In this document: positions 52,801-63,170 of the stretch, piece by piece
Layout: every line of letters starts with the position of its first letter
How positions within the stretch are numbered: the stretch's first letter is position 1
NCBI RefSeq assembly: GCF_902635505.1
Contig: NC_045427.1
Coordinates: 86,967,460-87,031,459, forward strand
Source of the DNA: Sarcophilus harrisii
Taxonomy: Eukaryota; Chordata; Mammalia; Dasyuromorphia; Dasyuridae
DNA length: 64,000 nucleotides
Direction: 5' to 3'
The notes under the pieces: generated by a model
Databases searched by the model: none
Told to the model about the DNA's origin: nothing
What the model saw: the letters and a program-made list of their open reading frames with translations, nothing else
Translations under genes and position numbers: made by a program

Positions 52801-53720
52801 ATTTCTTCCTCCTCCACAAGTCTGAGAGATAAACTATGCTATGTTCCTCCAATTTATTTATAATCTCGTTCTTTATGCCTAAATCATGGACCCATTTTGA
52901 TCTTATCTTGGTATATGGTGTTAAGTGTGGGTCCATGCCTAATTTCTGCCATACTAATTTCCAGTTATCCCAGCAGTTTTTGTCAAATAATGAATTCTTA
53001 TCCCAAAAGTTAGGATCTTTGGGTTTGTCAAATACTAGATTGCTATAGTTGACTATTCTGTCTTGTAAACCTAACCTGTTAGTTCCACTGATCAACTAAT
53101 CTATTTCTTAGCCAATACCAAATGGTTTTGGTGACTGCTGCTTTATAATATAGTTTTAGATCAGGTACAACTAGGCCACCTTCATTTGATTTTTTTTTTC
53201 ATTAATTCTTTTGAGATTCTCGACCTTTTATTATTCCATATGAATTTTGTTATTATTTTTTCTAGATCATTAAAATATTTTCTTGGAAGTCAAACAGGAT
53301 GATTTTAGAAAAACTTGAAAGACTTACATTAACTGATGCAAAGTAAAGTGAACAGAACTGGGAAAATGTTGTGCACAGTAATAGCAATATTGTTTGATGA
53401 ATTGTGAATGACTTTTAGCTTTTCTCAGCAATATCCAATGACCCAAGACAATCCCCAAAGGACTAAGGATGACACTGTCTACCTTCTGAGGAAGAACTGA
53501 TACTTTTTGAATACAGACTGAATGAAGCATGCCATTTTTCACTTTTTTTCATTCTTTTTATTTGAGTCTTCTTGTACAAAAGGACTAATATGGAAATGTT
53601 TTACATAATTATACATGTATAACCTATATCTGCTTACTGTCTCATAGAGGAGGAAGGTGACAAAGGAATAGAATTTAGAACTCAAAACTTTTTAAATGTT
53701 AAAAAAATTACTTTAATGTA
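49838..53720 (+). mobile_element. L1 LINE mosaic (tail type C), interrupted
   Basis: Old plus-strand L1 with parts out of order. 49838-50500 is ORF2 C-terminal sequence (CAAAAATTATAAAGC, TTTGATCTAGCAATAGTG). 50510-51370 is RT and thumb (LFVDDMMVYLE-like at 50836, GCCTCGG-equivalent before). 51415-51557 and 53291-53720 are the last part of ORF2 and the 3' UTR. The C-terminal part precedes the RT, so there are two copies or a rearrangement. The gap 51558-53290 is a younger inserted L1. Confidence 0.65.
51558..53290 (-). mobile_element. Younger L1 LINE (tail type B), 5'-truncated, inside older L1
   Basis: A 1.73-kb inverted L1: T/A-rich tail, CCCATGCCAGGGTAATTTTT, 3' UTR, then ORF2 C-terminal frames still open for 187 and 140 codons on the minus strand (NDDCWRGCRKTGTLIHCWWS; NRLGLQDRIVNYSNLVFDKP). 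The 17-bp duplication CAAACAGGATGATTTTA is perfect at 51541-51557 and 53291-53307. Confidence 0.92.
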
Positions 53721-53914
53721 TAATTGGGTGAAAATTATACATACATGTGTGTACTTCTATGTGTATGTATATATAGTCAATATAAAGAGAACTAAAGAGA
53801 AGGGCAATTAAGCTAGATAACAGAATGAAGGAAGAGTGGAGGAAAGGAAAAAATTAATCTAAAATAAAAATGGAAAAATAGATTGGGTTTGGCTGTAAAG
53901 TGCTTTAAAATCAA

Positions 53915-54110
53915 AAACAAAGGCATTTATTTTTTATTTGGGAGGGAATAAGGAACCATTAGGGTTATTAAATTGGATAGTTACTTAATGAGATCTGGGT
54001 TATGTGGGAAATGGATTGGAATAGTGAGAGACTTAAGAAAGGGAGATTAATTTGGAAGGAAAGAATATTCAAGACAGGTCAATAGTGTCAAATCCAGCAG
54101 AGAAATTAAG
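53915..54110 (-). mobile_element. L2 LINE fragment
   Basis: AGGAACCATTAGGGTTATTA, ATGAGATCTGGGTTATGTGG, GAGAGACTTAAGAAAGGGAG: inverted L2 3' body order. Confidence 0.5.
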
Positions 54111-54351
54111 AAGGATGAGGACTGGAAATAAGCTTAACCAATAAGCTCTTTTCTTATAGGCAAATAGAGCCCCAGTCTGCTGCAATTCTCTAGTGGACTT
54201 TGGAGCAGACCATTCTTTAACCAGTTCCAAAGGAGCTTCCTCTATTGCTGCAGTATGAAGATAGAACTGGGCTGCATTCAAAAGGCACCAGTCAACCAGA
54301 ATCAGTTCTGTATCTTTGCTGACTTCTTTCTTGTGACAGAAGACAGTTAAT

Positions 54352-54408
54352 GTAGCAGCTAGGTAGTGCAGTGGATAGTGTGCCAGGCTTGGAGTCAAGT
54401 CTGGTTAA
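54352..54408 (+). mobile_element. WSINE-type SINE, 5' fragment
   Basis: GCAGCTAGGTAGTGCAGTGG then AGTGTGCCAGGCTTGGAGTC; ends without tail. Confidence 0.55.
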
Positions 54409-54409
54409 G

Positions 54410-54610
54410 GATTTTATTTTTCTTTTTTATGGATAAGAAAGATAGGCATATCTGAAAGTAGTAAGGAAAGAACCAGTAGATAGGTAAGTATTGAGGATGT
54501 CTCTTGCATCAACAGAGACAGAGATAAATGATTGAGGAGGCAACCTGCAGAAGAAGATAGGAGATAGAATCAAACAGGCTTCTAAACTTGCAATAGTACC
54601 AGTTTGAAAC
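54410..54610 (-). mobile_element. L2 LINE fragment
   Basis: AAGAACCAGTAGATAGGTAA, ATTGAGGATGTCTC, GATTGAGGAGGCAACCTGC match the L2 segment at 57485-57560. Confidence 0.5.
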
Positions 54611-55034
54611 AGCTCTTAAAAGCCAATTGTTAAATTTTCAATGTGAATATTTACATCTCAGAAGTTGGCAAACCTGCAGATCTGGGCTTGATTTATTGTT
54701 TTGTTCATTATCTGAGCTTGAGAAAACAGTGGAGAAAATATTAATTATGGAAATTAAAGTGGGCTGTGTGGACTTCTTTTTTTTCCCCACAGGGTAGATT
54801 GTTAAATCTATACCAGCACACTGAGATGTTTAAGGGAAGAGGTCAGGATGTTCTCGCTAACTATATTTTTTCCTGAAAAAAGAAGCTCTTGAGTTAGATA
54901 GAGCGTCTGTGTTTCAGTCATGATACTACACTGACTTGGTCTTGGTTCATCAAATATCCACAAATTTGTCCTGAGAAGAAAACATATTTCTAGGGTATCT
55001 TTAATTCTCCTGAGTTTCCACGATATCTTTGACT

Positions 55035-55285
55035 CTTATTGAGGCAGCTAGGGAAAGAGTTGGATTGAGCTCTGGGACTGGAGTCTGGAAAGCCTCAATT
55101 CAAGTCCTGCCTCAGATTCCGACTTGTATGGTGCTAGGCAGGCCACTTAACCTCAATTTCTTCAACTGTAAAATTAGGATAATCGTAATAGTAGATACTT
55201 CTCGGGGTTGTTAAGAGGATCAAATGAAATTCTATTTGTAAATACTTAAGACAGTACCTGGTTTATAACAGACACTATATAAATG
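55035..55285 (+). mobile_element. MIR-type SINE
   Basis: GGACTGGAGTCTGGAAAGCC, TTCAAGTCCTGCCTCAGATT, GGCCACTTAACCTCAATTTC, AAGAGGATCAAATGAAATTC, full length. Confidence 0.65.
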
Positions 55286-55539
55286 ATCTTTCTCCTTGTT
55301 TTTCTCTTTGTTGGAGGTCTCCAATTTTTGTATCTCCTTTGCTTACTGTTCTCATTCCTCTCTGGCCCCAACTATACTTGTACAATCATCCTTTTAATGA
55401 TAATTTCCACCAGTATCTCCAATTCAAATATCTCAAATGAAAATATTTATCCTTTTCATTCCAAACTTGCTCCTCCACTCAACTTACCTAAAATTTCTGC
55501 TCTTGTATATATTAAATATTATACTACTATATGCAACTA

Positions 55540-57070
55540 GTTGTAATTTTTTAAAAATTTAATCAATTCCACCACTTGCTTTTCTATTTTTTATCCAATT
55601 TCAGATACCTTTAATAGTGTTTATGTTAGTTTTGATATTCACATGCTTTATAATTTGAGATCTGATAGTTGTAACATTTTCTCTTTCTTTCAGTTTTTCC
55701 TTTATTTCCCTTGATATTCTTGATTTTTTGTTCTTCAATATCAACTGTTCGGTCAAAATTTATTAAGTACTTACTAGATGCCAGACACTAGCTTACAAAT
55801 ATAATTTTTTAAAATTTTTTCCTTACAGATATAATCTTATTTGACTCATTTGAATTTTATTATTTTTTTATTATATAAAGCATTGGGATTTTAATAATGT
55901 AGTGTTAAATAATTGTGGTCTCTGTTACAACTTTACCATAATAGTACAAGCTATTGTACTATAAACATAACATAAACAGTGACTAACCATTATATTTCTT
56001 TGTTTCCATAAAAATAAAATGTATCTTATTGCCTTGGTAGGTTAATTTCTAAATATTTAATACTTTGCTGTTCTAGAGGTTTATAATCTTTTTTTTATGT
56101 CTTGGGTCTTTTTTGCAGTCTGGCAAAGAATATGGACTTCTCAGAAAAATGTTTTTGAATGAATAAAATAAAATATGAAAGATTACAAAGGAAACCAAAG
56201 GTTAGTGAAAATATTTTATTTTTCCCATTCAAGTTCATGGACTTTCTGGACTCTATCCACACCAGATTAAGAACCCCTATATTACATGGCATTTCATGGA
56301 CTAATCATTTTCCATAGGTGTCTTTTTTTAAGGGGGGAGGAAATTGAGGGACAAGGAGAATTGTATTTAGTGACAAGAAAATATTGGTAATTTTTTTTTG
56401 GTGAGCTTATTTGGTATCTCAACACTATTGAATTTATATATAATTTTATGAACTTTATGTTGATTCTCTGTTTTTTTTAATTAAGCCATTATATTTTCTT
56501 CAGTCAGAGATATATCATATTCCACTTTATTAATGCTAACATTTCTAGAATCATATAAAATATTGTAAAATAATAGCAAGACTAAAATTGTTATTTCATC
56601 CCTTTCTTTATTAGAGCAACTTCTGTTTCTCCCTCTACAAATAATTGTAGGTCTTAGTTTCAGATAAATGTTTATATGTTAAGGAAGAACCCTTGTGTTT
56701 CTGTACTTTTTGATATTTTTAAGCTTAAATGACTGTCTTATCAAAAGTTTTTTTTTCCTTATTCAGTCATTGATATAATTTTATTGAGGTCTTAAAAGTT
56801 TTTGATTTTTAATTGTTTTTTTCATTAATAACTACTCATAATAGTGGTTTTTAGTTCTAATTCTCTGTCTTAACTTCTCCTGATTTGGCTGTCAAAGACA
56901 TATTTGTCTCATAAAAAGAGTTAGGCAAGATACCTCTTGTCTTCATTTTTGAAAATGGTTTCTAGAGCATGGGAATTTTTTGTTCTTTAAATATTTGGTA
57001 GAATTCACTTGTGAATCAATCTGATCCTGGTATTATTTGCTATGGCTGATCATGATCCTCTATTTGATTT
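55540..57070 (-). mobile_element. Old L1 LINE, ORF2 middle, with later insertions
   Basis: Inverted L1: TTTCCCTTGATATTCTTGAT near 55710, and the RT-linker phrase near 57000-57030 that reads PGSD.FTSEFY on the minus strand. It is cut by an L2 tail at about 55750-55800 and a hAT element at 56125-56290. Heavily decayed. Confidence 0.5.
56125..56290 (+). mobile_element. hAT-type element (family 2) inside L1
   Basis: AATAAAATAAAATATGAAAG, ATTACAAAGGAAACCAAAGG, ATTAAGAACCCCTAT terminal part. Confidence 0.5.
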
Positions 57071-57089
57071 GTTTTTTGACATTGGATTT

Positions 57090-57580
57090 CTTGACAAGAA
57101 AGATCATTGGTGATTTTGGATTAGGTAATTTCAGTTGAAAGATGAGGTTAGAAATCAGATTTCATAGGATTTAGAAGCAAATGAGAAAAGAGAATTTAGA
57201 GACACTGAGTATAGATGGCTTTTTCAAGGAATTAAATTGAGAAGGGGAAGAGAGATATGGAATTACAGCTAACTAGAGCACTGGCCCTCAAGTCAGGAAG
57301 ACCTGAGTTCAAATCCAGTCTCGGACACTTAACACTTCCTAGCCATGTGACCCTGGGCAAGTCTCTTAACCCCAATTGCCTCCGCAAAAACAAACCAAAA
57401 CAAAAAATTATAGCTAGCATTAATGATAGCCTCTAGTAAGGGTTTTATTCACAATGCGTGACGCTTCAGTGTATTTAGAGGAAGAGAACCAGTAGATAGG
57501 AAGATACTGAAGATTCAAGAATGATAAGTGGGAGCAATTGCTGGAGAGGAGAGAAGAGAATGGAATCAAATGCAATTCTT
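57090..57580 (-). mobile_element. L2 LINE fragment, split by a SINE
   Basis: Left part 57090-57258 (TTTCAGTTGAAAGATGAGG, AATCAGATTTCATAGG, ACACTGAGTATAGATGGC) and right part 57408-57580 (AGTAAGGGTTTTATTCACA, GAACCAGTAGATAGGAAGAT, GCAATTGCTGGAGAGGAG) are consecutive in L2. Confidence 0.6.
57262..57405 (+). mobile_element. WSINE1/WALLSI-type SINE inside L2
   Basis: GAGCACTGGCCCTCAAGTC, TGAGTTCAAATCCAGTCTCG, TGTGACCCTGGGCAAGTCTC, TTGCCTCCGC and a CAAAA-rich tail. AATTACAGCTA before and AATTATAGCTA after it look like the target-site duplication. Confidence 0.8.
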
Positions 57581-57763
57581 TCTACAGCTTTCCAGAACTG
57601 CCTTCTTTTCCTATTTCTATACAACAGGTTCTTCAAATACATGAGGATAACTATCCTGTTTCTCTTAAGTCCTTCTTTTCTCAGACTAAATAACAAAAGC
57701 AACAACAACTATAATAACTGACCTTTATAGAGAACTTTAGGATTTGCAATATATCATCACCAA

Positions 57764-57777
57764 ACACCAGAGGGCGC
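57764..57777 (+). promoter_or_regulatory. CTCF-like motif
   Basis: ACACCAGAGGGCGC fits 13 of 14 positions of the CTCF core CCASYAGRKGGCRS. It lies at the left edge of a GC-richer block in otherwise AT-rich DNA. Binding is untested. Confidence 0.4.
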
Positions 57778-57849
57778 ACAAAGATTTGACCTCATTTATA
57801 TGTTTATATGAGTGATGTAAGATTGATTTACACATTATATAAGATTTAT

Positions 57850-58330
57850 ATGTTAGGTGAAACGTAGTGTCTATTTAAGTTCTCATCGGCTGATGGGAAA
57901 CTGTTACCTGGAGGATACAAATATGGTACATCCCTCCGGGCTTGGGGGAAACCCAAAGGGCGTGTGTGTCTCTCTCTCCCCTGAGCCTCAGCTCGCCGTG
58001 AGAGAGGAACACTATCTCCTTCTCTCTAGGGCGGTGAAATTCCCACTACACATCTCTGTCTTTGGCGGCATTAGTCACGCAGTATTAAGCTTCCACCAGG
58101 TTTTGTTTGTAGCCAGCCACATGATCCTATATGATGGTGCAAGTACACTTGAATACCATTCCGGTTAACAGTGACCACTTGGGGCGGGTAGCTGGGAATA
58201 TCTGTTCTTTTGTCTCTTCCTTCTTGGCCATGAAGGAGCAGAGTGGAGCCGAAATCAGGCTTCTCACCATTCTAAGTGCCATGGGCTTAGATCCTCAGAC
58301 CCCAGAGGAAACATAGAGTAGGCAGGAGCT
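57850..58330. other. Unidentified GC-richer block
   Basis: Roughly half GC with several CpGs, unlike the surrounding DNA. It has a 103-codon plus-strand open frame at 57857-58168 with no recognised domain, and a second at 58131-58316. I matched it to no repeat. It could be a promoter or first exon of a noncoding RNA, a retrocopy, or an LTR fossil; a short TATTTAAG occurs at 57873. Confidence 0.3.
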
Positions 58331-58559
58331 GTCATGCAAAGGTTTACAGACAAGTGAGTAGGACATACCCATTTAAACGCACTTATCTCTCTTCCTCCCA
58401 GGTAGCACCCATCACGGCATCTCTTTCCTACAAGTTTCCAAGACAAGTTCAAAACAATATTATCAAACTGGTGAATTCTATAATAGGGTCTGTTTAGCCA
58501 TTTTCAGAGTCTGGTGCCTTTACAGAAATATCTACTTGTACCTGTCCAGGAACTGAAAG

Positions 58560-58805
58560 GTTTATTTCTCCAAACCACCTTTCCATTTGCATCTCATTCT
58601 TCTTCCCTTTTGCAATTCCAACCAAATTGGATTGGATAGCATCTTTCATTCTCATCCTGTCCTCTCCTACCTCTGGCCTTTATCTCCTATCTTATGCCAA
58701 AAAATAAGCCTCATCTCCCTTATTCAATTTCTACCTTGGGAATTCCTCCTTTATTCAGATGTCACCTCCTCCCCATATCTTTCTTGCCTGGGAAGGCAAG
58801 TATTC
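58560..58805 (+). mobile_element. L2 LINE 3' body fragment
   Basis: CTCCTACCTCTGGCCTTTAT, TTCAATTTCTACCTTGGGAA, TTCAGATGTCACCTCCTCCC in L2 order. Confidence 0.45.
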
Positions 58806-59009
58806 ATAGTATATAAAATGCCAGACTTGGAGTTAAAAAGAAAAAAAAAAAAGGTAGCTTTAAATTCCCACCTTGACACAAACTCTCTGAGATTCAATTT
58901 TCAATTTATTCATGTGTAAAATGAGAATAATGCTTGTAGTAGAGATTTCACATAATTATCATAAGGCTACAAAGAGCATATGTGTCTTAAGTGGTTCATA
59001 AAGGTCATT

Positions 59010-59135
59010 TTGTATGAGGAACAATGTGGTGTCATGGACAGAGAAAGGATTTCAGTGTCAGCAAGAGGAGTTTCAAGTTTGGTCCTCAGTATGTACTGGT
59101 TTTGAGAGTGTGGACAAGTTACTTAATCTTTCAGT
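59010..59135 (+). mobile_element. MIR fragment
   Basis: AATGTGGTGTCATGGACAGA, AGTTTCAAGTTTGGTCCTC, GTGGACAAGTTACTTAATC. Confidence 0.5.
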
Positions 59136-59339
59136 CCCCAGGGACAATTCCATAAGACTCCAGGATGAAGAGCAGGTGCCAGTCTTCTCTGGAAAAAGGT
59201 ATTTCTTTGCTGAAAAGCTTCCAGTGCTAATGAAATAACAGGGCTGGATAGTCTAAAATATAAAGGTCAGTTTTTATTATCTGCCCAGCTGAACATGATC
59301 TCTCCTTCTTCATATTTCCTCAGGGTGCTTTGTTCAGAC

Positions 59340-59531
59340 TAGAGGTATTTAATCTTTTTTTTTTGTCATGGATCCCTCTGGAAATCTGGTGAAATTTAAA
59401 GACCACCCCATCTCAAAATAATATTTTTAAGTGTATAAGATATATAGGACTGCAAAGGAAATCGATTATATTTAAATACTTACTAAACTATTTCAAAAAT
59501 ATCAAAGATTCTAGGCTAAGAACCCCAGGAT
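59340..59531 (+). mobile_element. hAT-type nonautonomous DNA transposon (family 2), near whole
   Basis: TAGAGGTATTTAATC at the left and GGCTAAGAACCCCAGG at the right are the degenerate terminal repeats. The interior has GTCATGGATCCCTCTGG, GGACTGCAAAGGAAATCG and ATTATATTTAAATACTTAC. Confidence 0.55.
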
Positions 59532-59574
59532 AGAGCTTTGCATTTGCATTATAATTATTTGGGCAGTTATTGAA

Positions 59575-59665
59575 GTTCTTTAGGGCAGAATCTATCTTTC
59601 ATCTCAAAATTTCTAGCACCTAGCATGAGGCCTTATACATAGTACGTGTGTAATTAATATTAATT
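59575..59665 (+). mobile_element. L2 LINE 3' tail
   Basis: TTCTTTAGGGCAGAATCTAT, TTTCTAGCACCTAGCATGAG, ATACATAGTACGTGTGTAAT. Confidence 0.5.
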
Positions 59666-59805
59666 GGAATGAATTGTTGAGAAGTCTGCAAATGTGGTAT
59701 GCTACTGACTAATTTTGTGACCTCAGGTAAATCATGTCATCTCCTTGAACCTACTTCTTTCATCTCTAAAAAGAGGGAGTTTACTTAGCTATCCAAAAAA
59801 TCATG
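59665..59805 (+). mobile_element. MIR fragment
   Basis: TTTTGTGACCTCAGGTAAAT, ATCTCCTTGAACCTACTTC, CATCTCTAAAAAGAGGGAG. Confidence 0.45.
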
Positions 59806-59849
59806 CTAATGAGACTAATAACTGTCAACTTTGTGAACTGATATTTCCC

Positions 59850-60545
59850 TAGTTACAGTCTGTTGTCACTGTCAGCAACCCAATCCAGACCCTCATTACC
59901 TCGTACTTAGGTGATGGAAAGATTCTCTTAATAGACTTCCCTCTCTCTATTTCTGATCTCTTAACTTCCTCTAGATTAATCTTCCCCAAATATCTCACAC
60001 CATTCTGCTCCCTGAGAATCTAAAATGTTCTCTATTCCCACTAAACCACATTCATTCTTTAGCTTAGACCCAAGGACCTATGTTAACTATTTCTCCACTT
60101 GTGTTTCCATCTTTCTCTCTTATTACTCCTGCTATTGGTTGCTAACACTTGTACTTGGTCCCTTCCCATCTTTCTACTATTATTACATTATATTCCTTCA
60201 TACCCATTCTCCTAGCTAGCTCTCTTGGCCTGCATATCACTCCATCTCTTATCTCTGACTATTCCCCATGCCTAGAATGTGTCTAATATGCTTGAAGGCT
60301 CAGTTTAAATGCCACCTCCTTCCGGAGACCTTTCCCTGTTCCCCAGCTGTTAGTGCCATTCCCTCTAAGGTTACTTTCCATTTACTCTGTATTTATCTGT
60401 TACATTCTCATTTCTGTATCTTGTCTCCTCCATTAGAATGTGAGCTCCCTTGAGGTCAGGAGTTTTTAAATTTTTCTGTGGGTCCCCAGAATTTAGTACA
60501 GTTACTGACAATAGAACTTGGTTAGTGTTTACTGATTAATTGAAC
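59850..60545 (+). mobile_element. L2 LINE 3' end
   Basis: About 700 bp forward: ACCTCGTACTTAGGTGATGG, TCCCCATGCCTAGAATGTGT, AAATGCCACCTCCTTCCGGA, CTCCATTAGAATGTGAGCTC, AGAATTTAGTACAGTTACTG, ending in the GTTTACTGATTAATTGA tail. Confidence 0.7.
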
Positions 60546-61065
60546 CTAACTTATCCTCTTAATCCAATTAAACATATTCATTAACCACATATACTATGTG
60601 CAATTCACTATGAAACACTGGGATTCTCTTGTCTACCATGCCTTCCTTCTGTCCAATTAGTTATGTCTGAACAAATGAATTCAAGTGTTAGAGCATAGTG
60701 GATCTGATCATTTTGTGAGTCACTTAACTCTGCCAGAGATCTATAATAACAATAGCTTAGTGTTGTATAGTTAACTTAGTCTTGCAAGTGGCCATTCCTA
60801 GCAAAATAACAAAGGCTGAAAATAGGGCAAGTGTTTTCCTGTGGTTCTAATAACTGTTTTGAAAGACCTCTCAGTGTCAAAGAGCCACTATAACAATATT
60901 TAATTTCATTTTACTAACCTGTTCCAGTTCCAGACTCATAGATCTTAGGCAGAACTAAGTTTGGGAAGATGGTGGCAGTAGAGATAGTGAGCAGTAGAAA
61001 TAGTCAGCTTCAGGCTATGCAGAGATGGGAAATAGCCACAGTTTCATCAAGAAAGTTTCCTTGAG
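60546..61065. other. No recognised element
   Basis: Unique-looking, AT-rich; nothing supportable. Confidence 0.3.
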
Positions 61066-61067
61066 CA

Positions 61068-61310
61068 TGCTTTATAGTAGAGAGGAGCAATATAGGTAGT
61101 GGATAGAGTGTTAGACTTGGAGCTATGAAGAAAACCTAAATTCAAATCCAGTTCCAAACCCTTATTAGCTGTGTGACCCTTGGTAAATAATCTCTCTGAA
61201 TCTCAGTTTCTAGATCTGGAAAATTATTTCTCATAGGATTCCTTTAAGGATCTCAGGAATATCGCTGTATTTCAAAGACTTTCTCAAACTTTTAGTTCTA
61301 TCTAAATGTA
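61068..61310 (+). mobile_element. MIR-type SINE
   Basis: GTGGATAGAGTGTTAGACTT, AATTCAAATCCAGTTCCAAA, TTAGCTGTGTGACCCTTGG, TTCCTTTAAGGATCTCAGG. Confidence 0.65.
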
Positions 61311-61707
61311 AGGTGAGAGATGGATCAGAGGATTTTGATCAATTAAGTCTTTCAAATAAACAACAAAGGGAAGTGTTAAGATTTTATTCCTGTCAGATTC
61401 TGAGTGGTTTCCTTCCTAGCAAAACTGGAACTATCTCCTTTGAAGTTTGTAAAGCAAGTGTAAAAAAGTGTTTATACTGCTATATCTTTTTAGGAAATGT
61501 GAATAAATTCCTCAATTAAGCTTGTAAAATGATAGGGCTAGTCATTAGTTCACTGATAGATCTACTACATTGCTAGTAGCCTTTAAATAGAAATATAATG
61601 ATTTAAAAGCGATCAGAGAAACAGTTAAGCCAAGGAGCTTTGTCATTGAAAAATAGAATCATCTTTCATGGTTGAAAGGATAGCCAGGTATGGAGAATAA
61701 GCCCAAA

Positions 61708-62452
61708 TCTTTTTTTTTTATATTAAAGCTTTTTTATTTTCAAAACATATGCACAGATAATTTTTCAACATTGACCCTTGCATAACCTTGTGTTCCAAAT
61801 TTTCTCCTTCCCCCCATTCCCCTCCCCTAGATGGCAAGCAATCCAATATATGATATACATATTAACATATATGTTAAATCCAATATATGTAAACATATTT
61901 ATATAATTATCTTGTTGCACAAGAAAAATCAAATCTAACAGGAAAAAAGAGAAAGAAAATAAAATGCAAGCTAACAGCAACAAAAAGAGTGAGAATGCTA
62001 TGTTGTGATCCACACTCAGTTCCCACAGTTCTCTCTCTGAGTGTAAATGGCTCTCTTCATCACAAGATCATTGAAACTAACCTCAGTCATCTCATTGTTG
62101 AGAGGTTTGGCAGTTGTCAATGCTGTAAAGTTACCCATATATATAACCTATAAATAAAAGGCTATTAAATAAAAAATAAAACAAAATAAAATAAAATAAA
62201 ATCACCTCATTGTTGGAGAGAGCCATGTCCATCAAAATTGATCATTGTATAATGTTGATGTTTCCATATACAATGATCTCCTGGTTCTGCTCATTTCACT
62301 CAGCATCAGTTCATGTAAGTCTTTCCAGGCCTTTCTGAGATCATCCTGCTGGTCATTTCTTATAGAACAATAATATTCCATAATATTCATATACCATAAT
62401 TTATTCAGCCATTCTCCAACTGATGGGCATCTACTCAGTTTCCACACAAACG
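61708..62452 (-). mobile_element. L1 LINE 3' end (tail type C), with a tiny L1 inside
   Basis: T-run, AAAGCTTTTTTATTTTCAAA, TTTTTCAACATTGACCCTTG. The 3' UTR runs to ORF2 C-terminus at ATTCAGCCATTCTCCAACTG, ending CTACTCAGTTTCC. Interrupted at 62101-62201. Confidence 0.8.
62101..62201 (+). mobile_element. Extremely 5'-truncated L1 insertion (tail type A)
   Basis: Only about 70 bp of L1 3' end (AGAGGTTTGGCAGTTGTCAA to AAATAAAAGGCTATTAAAT) plus an A-rich tail. TCA(T/C)CTCATTGTTG repeats at 62087-62100 and 62202-62215 (14 bp, one mismatch). The insert is in the opposite direction to its host L1. Confidence 0.85.
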
Positions 62453-62868
62453 CAAATCTTAAGAGAGAATCACTCTGATTTTTTTCTTGCACATCTTCTA
62501 AAAAATCAGGAAAGAATGGCACTGATGTTATTTTTTGAAGAGGACCGATGACATCATAGATGATGTCTTCACTTGCACATGGATTGGATTTAAGTGAGAC
62601 AGAATTGCACAAAGTCAATATTTTGTTGTATATTGTTGCTAAATATACAACAGGAAACATCTGTGTCCATCAGAAAGTTAAGGATTTCAGGTAGCCCACC
62701 TAAGCAATTTTACTAACAGCAATGGCTGTGCCTTGCTTTCCTTCCTCCGAGAAGGGAACGTCTTGCAGTACTTGAGGTATGAGTTAGCTTAGCTATATGT
62801 GTTCCTTATCTATGTACCTTTCTGCTAATGTCCTCCATGTGCAAAGACCTTAGCTTAAGAAGGCCAAG
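62453..62868. repeat. RTE-related / Mar-type segment between L1 pieces
   Basis: Includes GACATCATAGATGATGTCTTC and ATTGGATTTAAGTGAGACAG, AATTGCACAAAGTCA, related to 1230-1290. The remaining ~240 bp (62630-62868) I do not recognise. It separates two L1 pieces that lack about 170 bp between them. Confidence 0.4.
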
Positions 62869-63170
62869 ATTTCCAGAATGGTTGGATTCGTTCACAACTC
62901 TACCAACAATGCATCAATGTCCCAGTTTTCCTGCATCCCCTCCAACAATCATCATTATTTTTTCCTGTCATCTTAGCCAATCTGACAGGTGTGTAGTGGT
63001 ATCTTAGAGTTGTCTTAATTTGCATTTCTCTGATTAATAATGACTTGGAGCATCTTTTCATATGACTAGAAATAGTTTTAATTTCTTCATCTGAGAATTG
63101 TCTGTTCATATCCTTTGACCATTTTTCAATTGGAGAATGGCTTGATTTTTTATAAATTAGAGTTAATTCT
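62869..63170 (-). mobile_element. L1 LINE ORF2 C-terminal fragment
   Basis: CCAGAATGGTTGGATTCGTT, TTTTAGCCAATCTGACAGG, CTTTGACCATTTTTCAATTG. The minus strand is open and reads TGKNNDDCWRGCRKTGTLMH, so it is fairly young. Confidence 0.75.

Noticed and set aside
51944-53095. 187- and 140-codon minus-strand frames as possible genes
   Set aside because: They are consecutive pieces of L1 ORF2 C-terminus in a 5'-truncated insertion.
8502-57405. tRNA genes at the SINE heads
   Set aside because: The heads are tRNA-like in origin but belong to complete SINE units with A tails; no intact cloverleaf was evident.
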